A stretch of DNA of 64,000 nucleotides, taken from positions 62,001-126,000 of the forward strand of contig JABSPZ010000005.1 of NCBI GenBank assembly GCA_013213785.1, written 5' to 3'. The number at the start of each line of letters is the position of its first letter. The stretch's first letter is position 1. The translations under genes and the position numbers were made by a program. The notes beneath the pieces were generated by a model. It was given only the letters and a program-made list of their open reading frames with translations, made no database searches and was not told the DNA's origin. Origin of the DNA: Henriciella sp. GTDB taxonomy: Bacteria > Pseudomonadota > Alphaproteobacteria > Caulobacterales > Hyphomonadaceae. Of the stretch, positions 27,160-36,268 are shown one piece after another.

Positions 27160-28284
27160 CTACATACAACCGTAGAGGGCATGCACCAATCGGGTCGCGC
27201 GGGGATCGGCCTGTAGACTGTTAGATTGCCGGTTCATCACATAGGCGAGGCTTAGACCGCGATCCGGATCGCCCAAGGCCAGTGAGCCTCCCCAACCTGA
27301 GTGACAGAGCGTATCTGGGTTTGGTCCGTAAAGACCGATATTGTTGCGCATCACGCCTGCTGCAAACTCGGAGACATATGGCAACACCAGATCCTGACCC
27401 TTTACGCGGCTTTGGGTGAGCGCATCAAAGGCCGCCTCTGATATCACGCGTTTGCCATTCAAGTGCCCGTCATGGGCATAGATGCCGTAAAGCTGTGCCA
27501 CGGCATTGGCTGTGCCGATCCCGTTTGCAGATGGAATTTCGATCTCGCGCCAAATGGCGCCGCCCCGATCAGGAGCGGCCCATTTGGTCAGGAATGCGGC
27601 CCGGGTCGCGTCATTAATCTCGCCAAGGTCGGGCAAAGCGCGCGGGCGCATGATTTCCGCAACACGGTCATGATCAGCGACAGGGGTCCCGATTTGGAAG
27701 TCTAAGCCTGCTGGTCCCGTGATATCTTCACGAAGCACAGCCCCAAGGCTTCGCCCGTCTATCCTCTGGACGATTTCGCCAATCAGATAGCCCCAAGTGA
27801 GCGGGTGATACCCATGCGCTGTGCCCGGCTCCCAAAGCGGTGCGAGCGGCGCCAAGGCGGCGCTGCAAGTGGGTGGATCGAGCCAGATTGCCGGATCCAC
27901 CGGATCTACAAATCCCGGCAAGCCCGCTTGGTGCGAGACCAGATCGGCAATCGTTATGGCGTTTTTCCCATTGGCTCCAAATTCCGGCCAAAGGTCCGCC
28001 ACGACTGTGTCATACCCAGCAGGCAGCGCATCAATAACATGGGCGAGGGTGAGGGCGGCAATGGGCTTTGTGGTCGAATAGATCGGGACCACGGTCTGTT
28101 TATCCCAGGTGCGTTCTTTCTTGCGGTCCGCGAACCCGCCATGCAAGTCCACGATCAGTTCACCATCGAGATAAGCTGAAACCCCCGCGCCAAGCTCTTT
28201 GTCCTCTGCAAAGTTTGCTTCGAAGGCTTCTAGAACGGGTTCAAAACCCGGGGCCGTGACGCCAGAAATCGGATATTCAGTCAT
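27160..28284 (-). CDS. Serine hydrolase of the beta-lactamase/EstB family
   Basis: This 374-residue protein has the class C beta-lactamase/esterase fold. The nucleophile motif is Ser70-Thr-Thr-Lys73 (IYSTTKPIAALTL). Tyr159 in HGYHPLTWGYL is the probable catalytic Tyr, and the C-terminal CHSGWGGSLALGDPD replaces the KTG box. No signal peptide is evident, so a cytoplasmic esterase (EstB-like) is likelier than a true beta-lactamase. The natural substrate is unknown. It lies 9 nt after the GNAT gene on the same strand. Confidence 0.88.
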   Translation of the reverse strand: MTEYPISGVTAPGFEPVLEAFEANFAEDKELGAGVSAYLDGELIVDLHGGFADRKKERTWDKQTVVPIYSTTKPIAALTLAHVIDALPAGYDTVVADLWPEFGANGKNAITIADLVSHQAGLPGFVDPVDPAIWLDPPTCSAALAPLAPLWEPGTAHGYHPLTWGYLIGEIVQRIDGRSLGAVLREDITGPAGLDFQIGTPVADHDRVAEIMRPRALPDLGEINDATRAAFLTKWAAPDRGGAIWREIEIPSANGIGTANAVAQLYGIYAHDGHLNGKRVISEAAFDALTQSRVKGQDLVLPYVSEFAAGVMRNNIGLYGPNPDTLCHSGWGGSLALGDPDRGLSLAYVMNRQSNSLQADPRATRLVHALYGCM

Positions 28285-28293
28285 GATCCGTCC

Positions 28294-28761
28294 TTATAGC
28301 GTTTTGAACATTCGTGCACGCGCGAGCTCTTGACCATCGACCTCGACAGTCTCGTGAAAATCCACGTCGAACCCCATCGCAGTGAATGCGGGCAGTGCCA
28401 TCAGGCTCGCATGTGTCGATAGTTCTGTTTCTGCCGCGGATATCGCGCGGTGCTCAACGTCCGCGAAAAGTCGGCGAAACAGACCTGAGCCTTGCGCCGC
28501 TGGGCGGATATAAACGAAATCAATGTAGCCGCCGGGTTCAATCGACATAAAGCCCAGCGCTTCGCCCTCATGTTCGGCGATTATCACATCATTTTGGCTC
28601 AACCGGTTCGCCCAATCAGCTCCGGAGCGTGGCGCAGGCGCCCAGGCTTTAGACTGTGCGCTAGAATACTTGGTGGGACCATTGTGAATCGCGTCGAACA
28701 TGATCTGACCAAGCGTGTCATAGTCATTCGCGGTGGCAATGCGCAGCGTGATGTCGTCCAT
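28294..28761 (-). CDS. GNAT-family N-acetyltransferase
   Basis: This 155-residue protein has the GNAT core IAEHEGEALGFMSIEPGGYIDFVYIRPAAQGSGLFRRLF in overlapping pieces: beta-strand FVYIRP, then the acetyl-CoA loop QGSGLFRRL. The short C-terminal region FTAMGFDVDFHETVEVDG is typical of small-molecule GNATs (YafP-like). The substrate is unknown. It ends 9 nt before the serine hydrolase start on the same strand, so the two are likely co-transcribed. Confidence 0.88.
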   Translation of the reverse strand: MDDITLRIATANDYDTLGQIMFDAIHNGPTKYSSAQSKAWAPAPRSGADWANRLSQNDVIIAEHEGEALGFMSIEPGGYIDFVYIRPAAQGSGLFRRLFADVEHRAISAAETELSTHASLMALPAFTAMGFDVDFHETVEVDGQELARARMFKTL

Positions 28762-28855
28762 ACGAGCCTCGGGAGAGATTTGAGATTAGCGGGCTCTCCT
28801 GAAACGAAAGCTGTTAAGCGTCAATCGTGCAGGCCAAAATTGGAAATGGGCGTCG

Positions 28856-29374
28856 CTAGTTGTACCCCAGAATCTCTTCTCTCTGCTTTCGCTTAAGGGT
28901 CTTGCCAAGATATTCTTCGAAATCGCCGAACGCCAATTGCCAATCGAAAATATCCGACAAATCGAAAGCATCTTCATCATGGAAATTCCGGCGAACCTTG
29001 ATGCAGACCGCAGGTCCGATCCCGACAATCGCATCGCTATACAAAGCACCTCGACGATCGAGGTCGCCATTATAGGCATCAATCATCTTGAGCGTTTCGA
29101 GTTCGGTTAGCTCGGTGACTGGCGTGCAGGAGCTAAAGACTGTGGAGCGGCAATCACCGCCAATTGTGTCATGGTCACAGAGGCCGAGGCGAAGACTGAA
29201 GCCTTGTCCGTCAAATTCTCCCGTCACCAACGGATCGCCAAAAATGAGGGCGCCGTCGACCGAGTTCGCCCCGCGATCTCGCAATTCTTGCATCACGCTT
29301 TGAATGGTCAAAGGTTGGCTATGCGCGCTCATCGCGGCGATGGCGATTGCCAATGAAGAGATCACATATCTCAT
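28856..29374 (-). CDS. Exported YbjN-domain-like protein
   Basis: This 172-residue protein starts at ATG 29374 with AGG about 7 nt upstream; a longer frame to 29500 would hide the signal peptide MRYVISSLAIAIAAMSAHSQ (cleavage near 20). The mature part has DGALIFGDPLVTGEFDGQGF, CRSTVFSSC and KVRRNFHDEDAFDLSDI, a pattern like YbjN-type (type III chaperone-like fold) domains, though this is by eye only. The function is unknown. It is divergent from the CitE-like lyase. Confidence 0.7.
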   Translation of the reverse strand: MRYVISSLAIAIAAMSAHSQPLTIQSVMQELRDRGANSVDGALIFGDPLVTGEFDGQGFSLRLGLCDHDTIGGDCRSTVFSSCTPVTELTELETLKMIDAYNGDLDRRGALYSDAIVGIGPAVCIKVRRNFHDEDAFDLSDIFDWQLAFGDFEEYLGKTLKRKQREEILGYN

Positions 29375-29479
29375 TCTAAGCCTGCCACCCTTTCCACTAT
29401 GATTGCTCGACGTGACCTCTTGATTACTCATGGAAAAACCGGCACGCAACGCTTTCTGCGCATATTGGAGGTTCACAAT

Positions 29480-30367
29480 TTGTCGATCAATTCTGCCCAC
29501 CGCCCTTGTCGATCTTGCCTTTATATGCCCGGCGCGAACCCGCGCGCGCTTGAAAAAGCGAAGTCGCTTTCAGCGGATGCGGTGATTTTTGATCTGGAAG
29601 ATGCGGTCGCGCCCGACGCGAAATTAGAAGCCCGCGAGACAGTTTGCACCGCCGTCAAAGCGGGCGGCTATGGCGCACGGGAGGTCATTATCCGCATCAA
29701 TGGATTGGACACAGAATGGGGTCTTGAAGACCTCAAAGCCGCGGTTGCAGCTGGTCCCAATGCGATCCTCGCGCCGAAAGTGATTGATGGCGGCGATATT
29801 GACCGGCTCAATGATGCCATGAGCCGCGCCGGCGCTCCTGACGAAATGGGCCTGTGGGTGATGATTGAGATGCCAAAAGCCATCCTCAACATTCAAGACA
29901 TTGCCGAAGCGGTCGGCCGCACGCGCCTGACCGCTTTTGTCATGGGCACCAATGATCTCGCCAAAGAGCTGCGCGGCGTGAATGATCCGCCGCTGCGGAC
30001 CGCGTTCCAGACCTCTCTAGGCCTCACCGTCGCCGCGGCGCGCGCTTATGATCTCCTCGCGATTGATGGTGTATTCAATGGTATTGGCGATGACGAGGGC
30101 CTCTCGGCTGAGTGCCAGCAAGGCCGCCTGATAGGCTTCGACGGCAAGACCCTCATCCATCCATCCCAGCTCGAGGCAGCGAACACGGTCTTTGCGCCCG
30201 CCGACGCAGACGTGGAGCAAGCCAAAGCGGTTATTGAAGCTTTCGCGGACCCTGCCAATGCCGGTAAAGGCGTCCTCAAAGTGAACGGCAAAATGACTGA
30301 GCTTTTGCACTTGGAAGAAGCCCACCGCACGGTCGCGGTCGCCGAAGCCATTGCGGCGATGGGGTAG
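29480..30367 (+). CDS. HpcH/HpaI aldolase/citrate lyase beta (CitE-like) family protein
   Basis: This ~295-residue lyase begins at a TTG (29480) with a strong GGAGG 8 nt upstream; the longer frame from 29399 is rejected because it lacks a ribosome site and crosses the divergent YbjN-like promoter. Family motifs are RSCLYMPGANPRALEKA, DAVIFDLEDAVAP (metal-binding), IRINGLDTEWG, VMIEMPKAILN, and GKTLIHPSQ. Relatives cleave malyl-, citramalyl- or citryl-CoA. As a stand-alone CitE-like gene without citD/citF, a malyl/citramalyl-CoA lyase or thioesterase role is plausible. Confidence 0.9.
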   Translation: MSINSAHRPCRSCLYMPGANPRALEKAKSLSADAVIFDLEDAVAPDAKLEARETVCTAVKAGGYGAREVIIRINGLDTEWGLEDLKAAVAAGPNAILAPKVIDGGDIDRLNDAMSRAGAPDEMGLWVMIEMPKAILNIQDIAEAVGRTRLTAFVMGTNDLAKELRGVNDPPLRTAFQTSLGLTVAAARAYDLLAIDGVFNGIGDDEGLSAECQQGRLIGFDGKTLIHPSQLEAANTVFAPADADVEQAKAVIEAFADPANAGKGVLKVNGKMTELLHLEEAHRTVAVAEAIAAMG

Positions 30368-30381
30368 GGGTCGAGCCTATT

Positions 30382-30816
30382 TTAGGTCTGCCCGACCGCT
30401 TCGGTGGCGTGTTTTCTGCTCTCAGAAATCAAGTTTCCGATGAAGAAAAGCGGCCAAACTAACAAAATGAAGTTGGGAATAAACCAGGCGGGATCGAATT
30501 CTCCTAGTATGGCCCAATAGACGACCGCCATACCTCCCGCTGTCATAGTTAAGCCCAGAGAGATGAGTGCGTACGGGCGCCATACTGGGTCGCCCTGTCG
30601 GCTTGCGGAAATCGCGAGATAGCCAAAGATCGAGAAAATCAGATCAAGCGGGAAGAAAGACCAATTCCAAGCGACGACGCGTGGATTGGTATAATCGCCA
30701 TACATCAGGTCTGGCGGCAGGTTGAGTATGCCAAACAAGGCCAGCCCCGCGACCAACCTATAGGTCATAAATAAAAAATCTGTGATGCCGATCGACAGAA
30801 ACAGCGCTCGGGACAT
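30382..30816 (-). CDS. Small polytopic membrane protein (DUF5360/YvaD-like)
   Basis: The 144-residue protein has four hydrophobic helices (FLFMTYRLVAGLALFGIL; WNWSFFPLDLIFSIFGYLAI; ISLGLTMTAGGMAVVYWAIL; FIPNFILLVWPLFFIGNLI), resembling the DUF5360/YvaD type. The function is unknown. AAGGAG overlaps the TetR stop upstream and its ATG is 10 nt after it, so it forms a regulator-target pair with the TetR gene. Confidence 0.78.
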   Translation of the reverse strand: MSRALFLSIGITDFLFMTYRLVAGLALFGILNLPPDLMYGDYTNPRVVAWNWSFFPLDLIFSIFGYLAISASRQGDPVWRPYALISLGLTMTAGGMAVVYWAILGEFDPAWFIPNFILLVWPLFFIGNLISESRKHATEAVGQT

Positions 30817-30826
30817 TGCTTACTCC

Positions 30827-31411
30827 TTAGTCGCGAAACTGATTGAGGGCGTGGTCGAGGATGTGGAGGCATTTGGACTGTTGCCGAGCCAATCCAGCGT
30901 CACCATCGATACACCGTACGATGTTGAGCCCTAATCCATCTGTGAGTGCTATTAGGAATTCAGCGGCTGTCTCTGCACTCTCGCTCAACGGCGTAAGCAG
31001 ATCTGCAACAAGCGCTTGCCACTCCGAATATCTTCGCCGGTTCTCCGTCGCGAGATTTTGGTCGCTCATCGATGCTTCCCAGAAGGCGAGCCAGACTCGC
31101 CATTCGCGATATCGTTCATCATCCAGCGGTAGCGACTCCAATAAAACCGCTCGCAATCGCTCAAAGTCTGAATCGCCCATGCCCGCGACGACCACCATGC
31201 GCTTTGCGGCGGCTATATGTGCCGACCTCAATGCCTCGATCAGAAGCGTGTTGCGATCCGAAAAGTAGTGCGTCAACGCCCCAGTTGTGCAGCCCGCTGC
31301 TGCAGCGACACTTCGCATTGAGACGGCACCAAAGCCTCGCTCAGCGATCACATTCCAGCTTGCTGCGATGAACTCGGCACGTTTCTCAATTGGGTTCACA
31401 GTCTTTGGCAT
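30827..31411 (-). CDS. TetR-family transcriptional regulator (BetI-like)
   Basis: This 194-residue regulator begins at ATG 31411 (GGAG 6 nt upstream). The N-terminal HTH region reads EFIAASWNVIAERGFGAVSM, then AAAAGCTTGALTHYFSDRNTLL. The C-terminal domain resembles BetI/TetR_C_6 types; the ligand is unknown. A 30-bp palindrome lies 17-46 bp upstream, so autorepression is likely. The downstream DUF5360-like membrane gene is its probable target. Confidence 0.88.
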   Translation of the reverse strand: MPKTVNPIEKRAEFIAASWNVIAERGFGAVSMRSVAAAAGCTTGALTHYFSDRNTLLIEALRSAHIAAAKRMVVVAGMGDSDFERLRAVLLESLPLDDERYREWRVWLAFWEASMSDQNLATENRRRYSEWQALVADLLTPLSESAETAAEFLIALTDGLGLNIVRCIDGDAGLARQQSKCLHILDHALNQFRD

Positions 31412-31427
31412 CAAAATCTCCAAGATA

Positions 31428-31457
31428 CATAGCGTATGTTATATAACAAACGTTATG
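31428..31457. promoter_or_regulatory. 30-bp palindromic operator upstream of TetR gene
   Basis: A perfect TGTTATATAACA core is extended by imperfect arms (CATAGCGTA / AACGTTATG) to 30 bp. It sits just upstream of the ribosome site of the TetR-DUF5360-like pair and is the probable binding site of that regulator. Confidence 0.7.
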
Positions 31458-31560
31458 TCAATCGACACGGCTGATGATGATCACCCGCGAGACGAGATCA
31501 TTGAGTGAAGGTTGGTGCAGTCGCTAGATGGAAGACGAGATCCGCTAATCAGTTCCGAAT

Positions 31561-33213
31561 TCAGCTATCCCGGAACCTATTCGTGATCGGATAGCGCCGG
31601 TCGCGGCCGAAATTCTTTGAGCCGACTTTCACCCCAGGTGGGGCTTGGCGGCGTTTGTATTCGGCGATGTAGAGCAGGTGTTCGATCCGCTTCACCGTCG
31701 CCGCATCGTGCCCTCGCGCGAGGATGTCATCGACGTCCTCTTCGGCATCGACCAGGCCGCGCAGGATGTCATCGAGCACATCATAAGGCGGCAGGGAATC
31801 TTCGTCTTTCTGGTCATCGCGCAGCTCTGCGCTTGGCGGTTTCGTGATGATCCGTTCCGGGATCACTTCGCCGCCAGGGCCAAGCGCGCCGACTGGGACG
31901 GCTGTATTGCGCCAACGCGACAAGGCGAACACTTCAGTCTTATAGAAGTCTTTCAGCGCATTGTAGCCGCCGCACATGTCGCCATAGAGCGTCGCATAGC
32001 CGACCGCCATTTCGGACTTATTGCCGGTCGTTACCACCATGTGCCCAAACTTGTTGGAGAGCGCCATTAAAGTCAGGCCGCGTAGGCGAGACTGAATGTT
32101 TTCTTCGGTCGTATCCGGCTGGGTTTCCGCAAAAGCCTCGCCCAGCATTTCATCCAAGGCGCCAACGCCGGGCGCGATATTGATATTATCATAGCGTACG
32201 CCAAGCGCTTCGGCGCAGGCTTTGGCGTCTTCGAGACTGTCTGAGCTTGTATACTTGCTCGGCATCATCACGCACCAGACACGGTCCGGGCCGAGCGCAT
32301 CGACGGCCATCGCTGCGGTCAGCGCGCTATCAATCCCGCCTGAGAGCCCGAGCACGACGCCCGGGAACCGGTTCTTGTTGACATAATCGCCTAGCGCCAA
32401 GGTCGCGGCGCGATACTCCGCCTCCCAGCCTGCGGTCAGTTTTGCGGGCTCATCAGCAGGGACAAAACGGTGGCTGGCGCCGTCATAGGTAACAAGTGCC
32501 GTGCCCGGGACGAAATCACCGAGCAATTGGTGCTCGGTCCCGTCAAAGTCCACCGCATAAGAAGCGCCGTCAAAGACCAACTCATCCTGGCCGCCGACTT
32601 GGTTCGCAAACAGGTAGGGGACGCCCGTTTTTGCCCACGCCGAAAACGTCGTGTGGCGCTCAACATTGACCGTCCGGCGCCAAGGCGACGCGTTTGGGAC
32701 GAGTAGGACTTCCGCTCCCTCTTCGTGCAGCGCGGCTGGGACTCGAGAGTACCAAATGTCCTCACAGATTGCGATCCCGACTTTGACGCCATTCAGCTCA
32801 ACCAGCTCATGCGCGCCTTCGCCCGCATCGAAAATTCGCTTCTCATCAAACACGCCGTAATTCGGCAGTTCTCGTTTGTCATAGCGGAGGCGAATTTCGC
32901 CATCCTGTAGAAGTAGAACCGAATTGTGGAGCTTGTCACCATCCCGCCACGGCGCGCCAATCAGCATGCCCGGGCCATCTTTTGTTAGCGTCTTCAGCGC
33001 CTCGATCGCCGCCATGGAATGCTCAACCGCTGCGGGTTTGAGGACTAAGTCTTCCGCCGGATAGCCCAAGATAAAAAGCTCGGAGAAGACAATCAGGTCT
33101 GCCCCCTTATCTTTGCCTTCAGCATGCGCGGTCTCGGCTAAAGCTTTGTTTCCTTTGACGTCTCCCACAACGGGATTGAGTTGCGCGACGAGCATTTTGA
33201 GCGATTGAGTCAT
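31561..33213 (-). CDS. nadE: Glutamine-dependent NAD+ synthetase NadE
   Basis: This 550-residue two-domain enzyme makes NAD+ from deamido-NAD. The N-terminal nitrilase-type glutaminase has Glu45 (VFSELFILGYP), Lys113 (YDKRELPNYGVF) and nucleophile Cys150 (IAICEDIW). The C-terminal synthetase has the P-loop SGGIDS at 291-296 and the ATP region TGNKSEMAVGYATLYGDMCG. The start is ATG 33213 (MTQSLKMLVAQLNP); a longer frame to 33426 overlaps the divergent monooxygenase start and is rejected. Confidence 0.97.
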   Translation of the reverse strand: MTQSLKMLVAQLNPVVGDVKGNKALAETAHAEGKDKGADLIVFSELFILGYPAEDLVLKPAAVEHSMAAIEALKTLTKDGPGMLIGAPWRDGDKLHNSVLLLQDGEIRLRYDKRELPNYGVFDEKRIFDAGEGAHELVELNGVKVGIAICEDIWYSRVPAALHEEGAEVLLVPNASPWRRTVNVERHTTFSAWAKTGVPYLFANQVGGQDELVFDGASYAVDFDGTEHQLLGDFVPGTALVTYDGASHRFVPADEPAKLTAGWEAEYRAATLALGDYVNKNRFPGVVLGLSGGIDSALTAAMAVDALGPDRVWCVMMPSKYTSSDSLEDAKACAEALGVRYDNINIAPGVGALDEMLGEAFAETQPDTTEENIQSRLRGLTLMALSNKFGHMVVTTGNKSEMAVGYATLYGDMCGGYNALKDFYKTEVFALSRWRNTAVPVGALGPGGEVIPERIITKPPSAELRDDQKDEDSLPPYDVLDDILRGLVDAEEDVDDILARGHDAATVKRIEHLLYIAEYKRRQAPPGVKVGSKNFGRDRRYPITNRFRDS

Positions 33214-33276
33214 GGCGTTCAGGTAGGAAGTTTTTGCCTCGGTGACAATCGCTACAGCGCGCTGCAGAGTGAAGAA

Positions 33277-34476
33277 ATGAGTGGGTCTCGAGAAATTGCG
33301 ATTGTGGGCGCGGGTATAGGCGGACTCGCATTGGCGGCTTTTCTGGCGCGGGATGGTCACCGGGTTCGGGTTTTCGATCAGTTCCCCGAGGCCAAACCGA
33401 TCGGATCCGGCTTGATGCTGCAGCAAACCGGGCTCGCCGTTTTGGAGCAGCTTGGGTTGAGAGCTGAGATTGATGCGCTCGGCACTCGCATCGCGCGCCT
33501 TTGGGGGCTAACGGTCCCGTCGTTGCGACCTGTGCTCGATGTTCGATACACCAAATGGCAGCCCGACCTTTATGGACTCGGCGTTCAGCGCGGTTTGGTT
33601 TTTGAGCAATTACTCGGCGCGGCGTCTAAGGCAGGCGTTGAGATGGTTTTGGATTCGGCTGTCGCAAGTGCCAATCCGGCAGATCCATCTATTCAACTCG
33701 AAAATGGCGATCATGTTGCGGGGATGGATCTCATCGTGTTTGCCCACGGTGCGCGATCAAGTCTGACCCCAGACGATCGCGGCGTCGATCTCCCTTATGG
33801 CGCGCTATGGGCGACCCTGCCTTGGCCCGAGAATGGCTCTTTTGACAAAAGCGCATTGGAACAGCGCTATCGTGCTGCTCATCAGATGACGGGCGTAATG
33901 CCGTCAGGGCGTTTGGCAAAAAATGCGCCTGAGACGCTGACCTATTTTTGGTCGATCCGAGCCGATCAGGAAGCCAACTGGCGCGCAGCATCCCTAGACC
34001 AGTGGAAGCAAGACGCCATCGCGCTTTGGCCTGAGACTGAGCAGCTGATGGCGCAGTTTCAAAGCCATGATGACCTGACCTTTGCGCGCTATCGGCACCA
34101 CACATCGCGTCATCCTGTTGTGGGAAGAGGATTGGTTCGCCTTGGGGATGCTTGGCATGCCGCGTCGCCGCAATTGGGGCAGGGCGCGAATATGGCGCTG
34201 CTCGATGCCTGGGCCTTGTCTCAAGCGATGCGTGCGGAACCCCGCGTGGAAGATGCGCTTCGTCACTATCTGCGCCTGCGCCGCTATCACGTTCAGCTCT
34301 ACCAAATCATGACCTGGCTGTTCACCCCGGTCTATCAAGGCGACAGCCGGGTCTTGCCTTGGCTAAGGGATTGGTTGGCGGCGCCGCTCAGCAAAATATG
34401 GCCCGCGCCGACCTTGCTCGCGGCGATGGTATCTGGCTCGCTTGGCGCCCCGTTAAAACGCCTGGGCCTGCGTTGA
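33277..34476 (+). CDS. FAD-dependent monooxygenase/oxidoreductase
   Basis: This 399-residue flavoprotein has the N-terminal FAD Rossmann motif EIAIVGAGIGGLALAAFLARDGH (GxGxxG near 9-14) and the C-terminal FAD ribityl site VRLGDAWHAASPQLGQGANM (GD motif). These are the signatures of the UbiH/salicylate-hydroxylase class A family. The substrate is unknown. The start at 33277 directly precedes the FAD motif; the longer frame from 33181 overlaps nadE. It lies 72 bp before the amidohydrolase, possibly co-transcribed. Confidence 0.9.
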   Translation: MSGSREIAIVGAGIGGLALAAFLARDGHRVRVFDQFPEAKPIGSGLMLQQTGLAVLEQLGLRAEIDALGTRIARLWGLTVPSLRPVLDVRYTKWQPDLYGLGVQRGLVFEQLLGAASKAGVEMVLDSAVASANPADPSIQLENGDHVAGMDLIVFAHGARSSLTPDDRGVDLPYGALWATLPWPENGSFDKSALEQRYRAAHQMTGVMPSGRLAKNAPETLTYFWSIRADQEANWRAASLDQWKQDAIALWPETEQLMAQFQSHDDLTFARYRHHTSRHPVVGRGLVRLGDAWHAASPQLGQGANMALLDAWALSQAMRAEPRVEDALRHYLRLRRYHVQLYQIMTWLFTPVYQGDSRVLPWLRDWLAAPLSKIWPAPTLLAAMVSGSLGAPLKRLGLR

Positions 34477-34547
34477 TCTTCCCCCGGCGACAGGTTTGAC
34501 AGGCCGGTTCGGGCTGGCAAACTCTGATCATACCCAAGGAGATGACC

Positions 34548-36263
34548 ATGGCAGATTACGATCTGGTGATCCGAGGCGGCTTTGTCGTCGATGGTTCAGG
34601 CGAGCCCGGCCGCGAAGCCGATGTCGCGATCAAAGATGGCCGGATCGCTGAAGTCGGATCTGTTACAGGCACCGGTACCGAGGAGATCGATGCCAAAGGC
34701 AAACTCGTGGCGCCCGGTTTTGTCGATATTCACACCCATTATGATGGTCAGGTCACTTGGGGGGAGTCACTTTCGCCGTCCTCCAATCATGGTGTCACGA
34801 CAGCCATCATGGGAAATTGCGGCGTTGGGTTTGCGCCGGTCCGAGATCATGATCATGACCGCCTCATTCGGCTGATGGAAGGTGTGGAGGATATTCCGTT
34901 CCCTGTCCTCGCGGAGGGCCTCTCATGGAATTGGGAGAGCTTCCCAGATTATCTCGACAGTCTCTCGACACGCCAGTTTGATATCGATTTTGGCACTCAA
35001 CTGCCGCACGCCGCCTTGCGGGTCTATGTGATGGGAGATCGCGGTGCGAACCGTGAAGATGCAAGCGATGACGACATCGCGGCGATGGCCACACTTGCCA
35101 AATCTGCAGTGGAAGCGGGCGCGCTCGGCTTTTCAACCTCGCGGACGCTGAACCACCGCACCTCAGACGGGCAACCCACCCCGACCCTGACCGCCTCCGA
35201 GAAAGAACTCACGGGTATCGCTATGGCGCTTGGTGAAGCCGGGAAAGGTGTCCTGCAATTCGTCTCCGACTTTGATGATCCGCAGAAAGAAGCGGCGATG
35301 CTGCGCCGGATTGTGGAACGGTCAGGGCGCCCGCTTTCGGTGTCCCTAGCGCAAGCCGATGTGGCGCCGGAGGGGTGGAAGCTATTGCTCAGTGAAATCG
35401 AGGCCGCTCAGGCGGCAGGCTTGGAGATGCGGGCCCAAGTTGGGCCGCGACCAGTCGGGCTTCTGCTCGGGTTGGAGCTCACCCTGAATCCATTCTCCGG
35501 CCACCCCGTCTACCAGACCATTGCGAGTGAGCCGTTTGAGGCCCGTCTTGCAACTCTGCGCGATCCGTCTTTCCGAGAGAAGCTATTGAATGACGAACCA
35601 GACGCCGAGAACCCGTTCGTGAAATCGATCCTACGCAGCTTTGGCAAAATGTTCGTGCTCGGTGACCCGCCAGATTATGAGCCAACAGAAGACAAAACCG
35701 TCTCTGCGATTGCTCGGGCGCGCGGGTCAACACCAGAGGCAGTTGCCCTCAATCTGATGCTCGCGGACGAGGGCAGGGGGATGCTTTACCTGCCTTTCCT
35801 CAATTACGCGCAAGGCAGCTTGGACCCGGTAAAGACCATGCTGGAAAGCCCAGCTAGCTTGCCAGGCCTGTCTGATGGCGGCGCCCATGTTGGGATGATT
35901 TGTGATGGCTCGTTTCCGACCACACTGCTAACGCACTGGTCACGGGACCGGTCGCGCGGCGACACGCTGCCGCTGGAATTCCTGATTAAACGCCAGAGTC
36001 ATGACACGGCGGCCTGGGTGGGCCTCAAAGACCGTGGCTTGCTGAAACCAGGATATCGCGCGGACCTGAATGTCATCGATCATGACAATCTAACGCTCCA
36101 CGCGCCTTACATTGTGCATGATCTGCCTGCAGGCGGACGCCGTCTGATGCAGCGCGCTGATGGCTATGAAGCGACGGTCGTTGCAGGCGAGATTATTCAG
36201 CGAAATGGCGTCGCAACTGGGGCGAAACCCGGTCGCTTAGTGCGCGGTGCGCAAAGCGCCTAG
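34548..36263 (+). CDS. N-acyl-D-amino-acid deacylase-type amidohydrolase
   Basis: This 571-residue metal-dependent hydrolase starts at ATG 34548, with AAGGAG 6 nt upstream (the ATG at 34542 touches the ribosome site). It has VDIHTHYDGQVTWGESLSPS with the HxH metal motif, TAIMGNCGVGFAPV, a middle TIM-barrel with LGFSTSRTLNHR, and SDGGAHVGMICDGSFPT near residue 445. This is the DAN/D-aminoacylase architecture. Substrates could be N-acyl-D-amino acids, but the family is broad. It ends 5 nt from the convergent rlmN stop. Confidence 0.88.
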   Translation: MADYDLVIRGGFVVDGSGEPGREADVAIKDGRIAEVGSVTGTGTEEIDAKGKLVAPGFVDIHTHYDGQVTWGESLSPSSNHGVTTAIMGNCGVGFAPVRDHDHDRLIRLMEGVEDIPFPVLAEGLSWNWESFPDYLDSLSTRQFDIDFGTQLPHAALRVYVMGDRGANREDASDDDIAAMATLAKSAVEAGALGFSTSRTLNHRTSDGQPTPTLTASEKELTGIAMALGEAGKGVLQFVSDFDDPQKEAAMLRRIVERSGRPLSVSLAQADVAPEGWKLLLSEIEAAQAAGLEMRAQVGPRPVGLLLGLELTLNPFSGHPVYQTIASEPFEARLATLRDPSFREKLLNDEPDAENPFVKSILRSFGKMFVLGDPPDYEPTEDKTVSAIARARGSTPEAVALNLMLADEGRGMLYLPFLNYAQGSLDPVKTMLESPASLPGLSDGGAHVGMICDGSFPTTLLTHWSRDRSRGDTLPLEFLIKRQSHDTAAWVGLKDRGLLKPGYRADLNVIDHDNLTLHAPYIVHDLPAGGRRLMQRADGYEATVVAGEIIQRNGVATGAKPGRLVRGAQSA

Positions 36264-36268
36264 TCAGC

